Shown here: piece after piece, positions 54,292-58,879 of the stretch | How the letters are laid out: every line of letters begins with the position of its first letter | Numbering within the stretch: position 1 is the first letter of the stretch | IMG/VR virus record: IMGVR_UViG_3300002835_000213 | Location: 1 to 58,879 of that record | Source of the DNA: a virus | Strand: one strand, 5' to 3' | Length of the DNA stretch: 58,879 nt | The notes under the pieces: generated by a model | The model's input: only the letters and a program-made list of their open reading frames with translations | Told to the model about the DNA's origin: nothing | The model's database searches: none | Made by a program: the position numbers and the translations under genes

Positions 54292-54891
54292 ATGGATAAA
54301 GGTAGACACATATTTTTAGAAAAGGTAGTTAACCGTTTGGTTAAAGATAGTATAATCACCTATGATAAATATGAGGGGGACACTGTGGTAATCACACCTT
54401 TTCCTGTTATGGATGGTTATCTTACAAAACGTTGGTTTGGTACTAATGCGGTAGGTAGTAGGATGCCATCTTTTAAAACTTATATAGAATATACATACGG
54501 TGTTACAGATACCGAAGAAATTAATTACATATACAGTTATTACGAAAGTATAATTTCAGATAAATTAGATAACGATATGATTACTGAAAATATCTATCAC
54601 GATATTTTTGGTGAAAAGGTTTCTAACTATATGGAAAAAGTTCTTAAGTATTTGGTGAGTGACACTTATATTAAAGAAATGTCGGATGGTGGGACTATGA
54701 TAGAGGTACCATTTTCAGATTTCCAGTATAGTAGAATTAGACATTTTAATGTAGGATTTTTTATTGATTATTGTAAGGACACTTATGGTTTAACTCGAAA
54801 GGAATCTGAATACTTATGGGGTGATTATTTAAATGAGATGGATTATATCCTTAAATACGAATTTGGGATTAAGGATCCTGTTTATCATTAA
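54292..54891 (+). CDS. Family A protein, two modules
   Basis: This 199-aa protein has module 1: IFLEKVVNRLVKDSIITYDK, ITPFPVMDG, FKTYIEYTYGVTDTEEINYI. After MITE|NIYHD near residue 97 comes module 2: NYMEKVLKYLVSDTYIKEMS, IEVPFSDF, IDYCKDTYGLTRKESEYLW. I-T-E matches the cleavage signature. Confidence 0.75.
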   Translation: MDKGRHIFLEKVVNRLVKDSIITYDKYEGDTVVITPFPVMDGYLTKRWFGTNAVGSRMPSFKTYIEYTYGVTDTEEINYIYSYYESIISDKLDNDMITENIYHDIFGEKVSNYMEKVLKYLVSDTYIKEMSDGGTMIEVPFSDFQYSRIRHFNVGFFIDYCKDTYGLTRKESEYLWGDYLNEMDYILKYEFGIKDPVYH

Positions 54892-54895
54892 ACCT

Positions 54896-54935
54896 TTGTA
54901 CGACCGAACTGTTCCATCACCCCAGCCCCTCTAAT
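54896..54935 (+). repeat. Second copy of the 40-bp 3' repeat
   Basis: This copy matches 53637-53676 except for a base or two (GACCCC versus AGCCCC region). Each copy directly follows a family A gene, so the repeat is probably a shared 3' element or a duplication footprint. Confidence 0.85.
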
Positions 54936-55002
54936 CGGACATTTTTATAAAATCTAATATATTTATCTAATCGGACATTTTTATAAAATCTAATATATTT
55001 AT
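54931..55002 (+). repeat. Perfect 36-bp tandem duplication carrying a promoter-like motif
   Basis: Two identical 36-base units (54931-54966 and 54967-55002) each contain CTAATCGGACATTTTTATAA and end ATATTTAT. The first unit overlaps the 40-bp repeat. The downstream edge forms TATTTATA before the tagged gene at 55019, so the duplication may double a promoter or operator. Confidence 0.9.
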
Positions 55003-55003
55003 A
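54996..55003 (+). promoter_or_regulatory. TATTTATA motif (candidate late promoter)
   Basis: TATTTATA at the end of the tandem duplication, 15 bases before the tagged gene. Confidence 0.42.
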
Positions 55004-55018
55004 TAAAAACTAAAAAAA

Positions 55019-55654
55019 ATGAAAAGACATATTAATAATTTAAACGAAACGATTGAAAGAATGAAATCTCTTTTTACAGAAGAGAGAATGTTTGGTAACT
55101 TAGTTGTAGAAGAGAAATCTTCCGAAGAAGATAAGGGAGAAGAAGATGTGGATAGTGAAGAATCTACATCAACAAAACCTGAATGTTGTACAAGTTGTAA
55201 CTGTTGGGGAGATTGTGGTGGATCATCACACTTCAACGGAACCAATGGTAGACCTAAAATTGTTGTAGATAAGAGTGATAGTTATTTTTCGGTATCATAC
55301 GATGGACCATCTACGGGTTATTTAATTAAACACGGTAAATGTGGGTCTGGTGACTCCATACATCAACTATGTAATGTTTTAACATATGAGATAAACAAAT
55401 ACCTTAAAGGTAAAAAATTAAAACCAAATATCAACGATATAGAATTCGAAAAAGATGGTGGAGAATTCACTATTGGTGTTCCTTTAGAACCTTCTGAAAA
55501 AAGTTATAAACTAGAAAGAAGAGGAAGATGGAACGGTGGTGAGTCAGGGAAACAAGAAGTAATAAGTGCCTATAGTGATAGATCAGGATATGAAGGTCCT
55601 GTAAGATATTCTTCTGGTGGTGTAATAGAATTCTTTGTAACATTTTACGAATAA
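55019..55654 (+). CDS. Tagged Cys-rich protein
   Basis: This 211-aa protein starts MKRHINNLNETIERMKSLFT then EE|RMFGNLVVEEK: an RIK-type tag ending L-F-T-E. An acidic linker precedes a Cys cluster (ECCTSCNCWGDCGG) and a beta-rich domain (SYDGPSTGYLIKHGKCGSGD). The Cys cluster may bind metal. Inferred packaged protein, function unknown. Confidence 0.72.
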   Translation: MKRHINNLNETIERMKSLFTEERMFGNLVVEEKSSEEDKGEEDVDSEESTSTKPECCTSCNCWGDCGGSSHFNGTNGRPKIVVDKSDSYFSVSYDGPSTGYLIKHGKCGSGDSIHQLCNVLTYEINKYLKGKKLKPNINDIEFEKDGGEFTIGVPLEPSEKSYKLERRGRWNGGESGKQEVISAYSDRSGYEGPVRYSSGGVIEFFVTFYE

Positions 55655-55660
55655 AATAAT

Positions 55661-55691
55661 TTGACGTTGTAACAAAATTTTTGTATATTTG
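55661..55691 (+). promoter_or_regulatory. Bacteroidota-type promoter
   Basis: TTGACGTTGTAA from 55661, a 20-base spacer and TATATTTG at 55684-55691. Only 4 bases separate it from the next ATG. Confidence 0.82.
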
Positions 55692-55695
55692 TTAC

Positions 55696-56316
55696 ATGGT
55701 TAATCAAAGATTTATTGAAAAGATTTATAAATTCCATAATTTTGGGATTGAGGTTGATTGTATCCCTACAAATTATTATAGTGATGATGGGGAAATATAT
55801 GTAATTTTTTTTGATGGTATAGATATACATCACTACGGTGGTGAATACTACGAATCAATTATGAATCTAATAACGTTAAGTGAATGTGTGTATAAACACA
55901 CCATAGATGACGATAGAAGTAAAACCTACCCATACCCACATAAAAGTAATAAGATAAAATTTTCTGGTTATCTAAGAGAAGTCATCTGTAGAGTTTACGG
56001 ACATTTTGTAGAAGAAATGAATGTGAGTAAAGATGAGTTTAGTTATGTGTGGGATTTATTCGTAACAGATATAAATAAAGTAATAAAAGAAAAATCAATT
56101 AAATTAATTTTTGAGGATAGGTCTTGTAAACCTTTAGACATTAATCTTTTATTATTTCCAAAATATAATAAAATATGGGATAGACTTACGAATGATATTA
56201 TAAGCCCTAAAAAATATGATGGTAGAAAAGTTAGTATTACATCTACCGTTAGGAGTAAAGATTATACTTTGTTTAATCAACATCACGATATAAAGTTCAT
56301 TGAATTAACCTTTTAA
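55696..56316 (+). CDS. Divergent family A-like protein
   Basis: From ATG 55696 this 206-aa protein starts MVNQRFIEKIYKFHNFGIEV. The segment KFSGYLREVICRVYGHFVEE then MNVSKDEFSYVWDLFVTDI resembles the C-terminal half of family A modules. Unlike other family A genes it has a host-type promoter, so it may be expressed early. The ATG is chosen because an upstream Met would lie inside the promoter box. Confidence 0.65.
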   Translation: MVNQRFIEKIYKFHNFGIEVDCIPTNYYSDDGEIYVIFFDGIDIHHYGGEYYESIMNLITLSECVYKHTIDDDRSKTYPYPHKSNKIKFSGYLREVICRVYGHFVEEMNVSKDEFSYVWDLFVTDINKVIKEKSIKLIFEDRSCKPLDINLLLFPKYNKIWDRLTNDIISPKKYDGRKVSITSTVRSKDYTLFNQHHDIKFIELTF

Positions 56317-56331
56317 TTACTGAATCTTTCT

Positions 56332-56352
56332 AACCCCTTCTAAGGGGTTTTT
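56332..56352 (+). terminator. Rho-independent terminator
   Basis: AACCCC/GGGGTT with a 6-base loop is followed by T residues. Confidence 0.85.
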
Positions 56353-56393
56353 TATTGCCTTCGTTATATTTATTATTATAAATTACACTAACG

Positions 56394-56918
56394 GTGAACG
56401 ACTACATAAAAAAAATACTGAGTAAATTATCTAACCCATCTTGGTCATTAGAAAAAAGAAGTGATTTTGTAGATGTTTATGGTTTATCTGAAGATGAATA
56501 CTTAAATGGTATTGTTGATTTTGAGGTTAATCAGTTAAATAAATTACAGAATGAATTTTTTAGTACGTTAACATACAAATATTCAGGATCATACGATTTT
56601 GTTTTTAAAGTTACTAATATCCAATTTATTCAATACACCAAAGTATCTGTTTCATTAGAAAATAGTTTATTTGGTGAGGTAATTAGATTATATGTTGAAA
56701 TTGGTTACGGTGGTACTGTGGGAATAACGGATAATCTTGGACCAGTAACCGTATATATAACCGATGAACTAATTAGTGATAGTGATATCGGTTGGGAAAT
56801 AGATAATGAGGTAAAAGAAATCATTTTAGAAATGATAATGGAAAAAGGATCTGATTTATTTAAAAACATAAAAACAAACGATATTATCGAACTATATATA
56901 GAATACCCTAAAAAATAA
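56394..56918 (+). CDS. Hypothetical protein with helix-then-sheet layout
   Basis: This 174-aa protein with GTG start begins MNDYIKKILSKLSNPSWSLE, loosely like the short tags but without a clear I-x-E. A YGLSEDEYLNGIVDFEV segment echoes the YGL motif of families A and C. The C-terminal half is beta-rich. TATTTATT lies upstream. Function unknown. Confidence 0.65.
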   Translation: MNDYIKKILSKLSNPSWSLEKRSDFVDVYGLSEDEYLNGIVDFEVNQLNKLQNEFFSTLTYKYSGSYDFVFKVTNIQFIQYTKVSVSLENSLFGEVIRLYVEIGYGGTVGITDNLGPVTVYITDELISDSDIGWEIDNEVKEIILEMIMEKGSDLFKNIKTNDIIELYIEYPKK

Positions 56919-56939
56919 TAATAAAATAAAAAAAACACA

Positions 56940-57275
56940 ATGGATAAATTGACAAATAAAGACATTAAAAGAATTGTAGAGAACTTCATCAATGAAGGTA
57001 TGAGTAATGATGAGGCTGCCCATCTATATAGAAGAATACAAAGAAATGGGGAAGATATAGACTCAATTATAATGAAGTTTAGAGGTGCAAAAAATGAGTT
57101 AGACGATAAAATTAAAACACATATTAAAAGAGAAACTGGTGGTGCTATTTTTGATCCAAATCAAAGAACACCAAACGATGTATTAGATAGTGCGGCAACA
57201 CTTAATAGAGTTTTAAATAATTTAGAAAGTTTAATTAGTGAATATAAAACTATTATTAGAAGAAGTATAAACTAA
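56940..57275 (+). CDS. Tagged helical protein
   Basis: This 111-aa protein starts MDKLTNKDIKRIVENFINEG, an SDL-like tag ending F-I-N-E|G. The rest is helical (AAHLYRRIQRNGEDIDSIIM; LNRVLNNLESLISEYKTIIR), perhaps a small coiled coil. Inferred cargo. Confidence 0.7.
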   Translation: MDKLTNKDIKRIVENFINEGMSNDEAAHLYRRIQRNGEDIDSIIMKFRGAKNELDDKIKTHIKRETGGAIFDPNQRTPNDVLDSAATLNRVLNNLESLISEYKTIIRRSIN

Positions 57276-57276
57276 A

Positions 57277-57966
57277 ATGGACAAATCATTAATTGATAAA
57301 ATATCTAAGGTAATAAAAAAACCGTATGTCTCTGATTTATTGAGTTTGGCGGTACCTCAGGAATATTGGGGTACTATATTTAAAAAAATATATGGTGACA
57401 TTACCACTACAGAAATTGAAACTGACTACGCAGATGGGATAGTTAAACCAAACCAATACTTTTTCTTTACAATTAGAAAAGTTTTCCCTAATGTCGGAAG
57501 TGTAATGGTATATTATGAAGGATGGGATGGTGACTGGGTTGAAATGATACTTGATGATAGGGGACATAAAATAGGGTACGAAGACGCAAATGGTTTTGTA
57601 GATACAACAGAAAAAACAGATATAAGTGAAAGTCACAATAAAAATGTAGACGTATATTTAAACAAAGTAGTTGATTTCTTATTAAGAGATACTAAATGTA
57701 GAGTACATCACACTACATATGGATTTAGCCCAAATTATAAGGAAGTAAAGGTTGAGGTAAAATTCCCACTATATAGTGATATAGCCAATTACGAAAGACA
57801 TGAGGTTGAGAATTGGACTGAGGCAGTAATTAGTGACTTTGAGTCTAAATTTTTTTCGGATAACTATGGTTTAGACAGAAATGAATCACAGATAGTTTTT
57901 GAAAAGTTTATATTAAAACTAAGGGATAAAATTTTAAATGAAATGGAATTAAAGTATGGACAGTAA
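57277..57966 (+). CDS. Fusion of family B and family A modules
   Basis: This 229-aa protein has a family B module at the N-terminus (DKISKVIKKPYVSDLLSLAV then PQEYWGTIFKKIYG) and a family A module at the C-terminus (VDVYLNKVVDFLLRDTKCRV; FFSDNYGLDRNESQIVFEKF). The joint at about residue 115 is TDISE|SHNK, matching I-x-E|S. It links the two families in a single polypeptide and supports a common destination. It overlaps the next gene. Confidence 0.76.
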   Translation: MDKSLIDKISKVIKKPYVSDLLSLAVPQEYWGTIFKKIYGDITTTEIETDYADGIVKPNQYFFFTIRKVFPNVGSVMVYYEGWDGDWVEMILDDRGHKIGYEDANGFVDTTEKTDISESHNKNVDVYLNKVVDFLLRDTKCRVHHTTYGFSPNYKEVKVEVKFPLYSDIANYERHEVENWTEAVISDFESKFFSDNYGLDRNESQIVFEKFILKLRDKILNEMELKYGQ

Positions 57967-58294
57967 AATTTTACCTTATTTAGAAAAAATTGTATCTAAT
58001 TTAATTAGGGATACAGAGTATAAAATACATACAGTAAATTATGGGGGGACTATTGGGGATTTATTAGTAGATATTTATTTCCCTATGTATCCCGATGAAG
58101 GATATACTTATACCGAACATGAGTTATTGGATTGGATAAAGGATCCAACTTGGTTAGTTGGTACAAGTGACATAAAATATTTTGAAAACTATTATGGTTT
58201 GTCGGAATATGAGACAGAAATTGTTTTAAATATGTTTTTGTTAAAATTCTCATCTATAATTTACGATGAAATGGGAAAACATAAAACTTTTTAA
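57956..58294 (+). CDS. Family A protein, single module
   Basis: This 112-aa protein, MDSKILPYLEKIVSNLIRDT, has the module end YFENYYGLSEYETEIVLNMF. It is closest to the product at 51442 (shared WLVGTSDIKY-type segment). No N-terminal tag. Confidence 0.73.
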   Translation: MDSKILPYLEKIVSNLIRDTEYKIHTVNYGGTIGDLLVDIYFPMYPDEGYTYTEHELLDWIKDPTWLVGTSDIKYFENYYGLSEYETEIVLNMFLLKFSSIIYDEMGKHKTF

Positions 58295-58304
58295 AGTAAG
58301 TTAA

Positions 58305-58312
58305 TATTTATA
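58305..58312 (+). promoter_or_regulatory. TATTTATA motif (candidate late promoter)
   Basis: TATTTATA 15 bases before the tagged gene at 58328. Confidence 0.42.
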
Positions 58313-58327
58313 AATAAAATAATTGAT

Positions 58328-58696
58328 ATGAAAAAAATAGTTAGATTAAAAGAATCGGATTTACATAGAATTGTAAAAAGAGTAATTAGAGAAAGTCAAA
58401 ACCCTATACTAAATGAGTTAGGTGGTATGGATGATGGTCACCCGTTTTCTGGTAGTATGAACTTTAATGATTTATCATCTGATGACAGAGAAAAGGTTAA
58501 TAAATATTATAGAGTTGATGATGTAGAAGTGGGCGATTCTTTTTCTGAATTAGATAGTGAATTAGAAGATGATTTTGAGGATGATGAATACCCAAAACCA
58601 AGTATGAGACATAATAGAGAATACCCAAAACCAAGTATGAGACATAATAGAAATAGTGAAATACCATTTCGACCACGTCCATTTAATAGAGATTAA
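58328..58696 (+). CDS. Tagged acidic protein with tandem 11-residue repeat
   Basis: This 122-aa protein starts MKKIVRLKESDLHRIVKRVI, tag ending V-I-R-E|S, with a second candidate site PILNE|L. The middle is acidic (SELDSELEDDFEDDEYP). The C-terminus has two copies of EYPKPSMRHNR followed by a basic Pro/Arg tail. Probably disordered cargo. Confidence 0.7.
   Translation: MKKIVRLKESDLHRIVKRVIRESQNPILNELGGMDDGHPFSGSMNFNDLSSDDREKVNKYYRVDDVEVGDSFSELDSELEDDFEDDEYPKPSMRHNREYPKPSMRHNRNSEIPFRPRPFNRD
58586..58651 (+). repeat. Perfect 33-bp tandem duplication in a coding region
   Basis: Two identical 33-base units (58586-58618 and 58619-58651) encode the EYPKPSMRHNR repeat. Perfect identity suggests recent slippage or assembly duplication. 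Confidence 0.9.
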
Positions 58697-58700
58697 TATT

Positions 58701-58879
58701 ATGAAAAATTTAATCAGAAGAATATTAAAAGAAGAGGTCGAGGAGGCTTCTCTCAGCAAACATCCTAACGCAGAAGAAATAAAAAAAGGTAAGAAAACTG
58801 GTTGTTATAAAGTTAACAGTGGTGATCAAATGTTAAAAATTGCATTGGCTTTCGGAATTACTTTAGACGATATTAAGGC
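58701..58879 (+). CDS. Tagged LysM-domain protein (3' truncated by window)
   Basis: The visible 59 residues begin MKNLIRRILKEEVEEAS (tag I-L-K-E|E). Then GCYKVNSGDQMLKIALAFGI followed by TLDDIK has the YxVxSGDxxxKIAxxFGxTxDDI pattern of a LysM motif. LysM binds peptidoglycan, so the full protein could be a packaged or tail-associated cell-wall enzyme. The gene runs past the end of the window. Confidence 0.7.
   Translation, partial: MKNLIRRILKEEVEEASLSKHPNAEEIKKGKKTGCYKVNSGDQMLKIALAFGITLDDIK

Noticed and set aside
5946-58879. RiPP-type leader peptides as explanation for the tags
   Set aside because: The parts after the tags are large, folded, unrelated domains, and no RiPP modification enzymes are present.

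Overview
This 58.9 kb AT-rich window looks like part of the genome of a large tailed phage infecting a Bacteroidota host, probably a flavobacterium. The host call rests on many promoters of the form TTG-N20-TAnnTTTG (usually TATATTTG), the near absence of Shine-Dalgarno sequences, AGA-dominated arginine codons matched by a phage tRNA-Arg(TCT), and a bS21 of Bacteroidota type. No terminase, capsid, tail or replication genes are present, so the full genome must be much larger. This is an accessory, nucleotide-metabolism and putative virion-cargo region.

Layout. 1-470: two clear tRNAs separated by unusually structured RNA. 500-5850: an RNA-repair and housekeeping block (CCA-adding enzyme, T4 Rnl1-type RNA ligase, phosphoesterase, P-loop kinase, SlyD-like FKBP, thioredoxin). 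5900-7960 and 12300-22000: paralogous acidic proteins, most with a short N-terminal tag. 8000-12300: M20-like peptidase, NTase/PcfJ-like protein, ferritin and ribosomal protein bS21 (the last two on the minus strand). 22000-31500: DUF932, IMPDH/GMP reductase, ADP-ribosyltransferase-like protein, thymidine kinase, acyl-CoA thioesterase, sigma factor, lipoprotein, holin-like peptide and SPFH protein. 31500-38450 and 42600-47000: dense arrays of tagged proteins, many with recognisable enzyme folds. 38500-42600: many small genes plus RmlC, a glycosyltransferase and an LpxH-like phosphoesterase. 47100-58879: an HNH protein, several structured non-coding elements, and a family of repeat-module proteins; the last gene, a tagged LysM-like protein, runs off the end.

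Most interesting system. About 31 proteins begin with one of five related amphipathic N-terminal tags, and 29 of these end in a hydrophobic-x-Glu motif, such as RRILKE, RLLSE, GVITE or RVIRE. In T4, internal head proteins carry a short capsid-targeting sequence removed by the gp21 prohead protease after (I/L)-x-E. I infer that this phage packages a large arsenal of tagged proteins into its head: a P-loop kinase, GNAT acetyltransferase, ParB-like protein, HExxH metalloprotease, HAD phosphatase, flavodoxin-like oxidoreductase, DUF2237, DnaJ-type zinc finger and LysM protein. The same I/L-x-E|S signature recurs between modules of long repeat proteins (six modules at 51749-53632), which suggests head polyproteins cut during maturation. 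Three repeat-domain families (A, B, C) account for many of the otherwise unrecognised genes.

Regulation. Host-type promoters precede metabolic genes and RNA elements. A second motif, TATTTATA, lies 2-50 nt upstream of many tagged or repeat-module genes. It is the reverse complement of the T4 late box and may mark late transcription. All functional statements are from reading the sequence; no searches were run.
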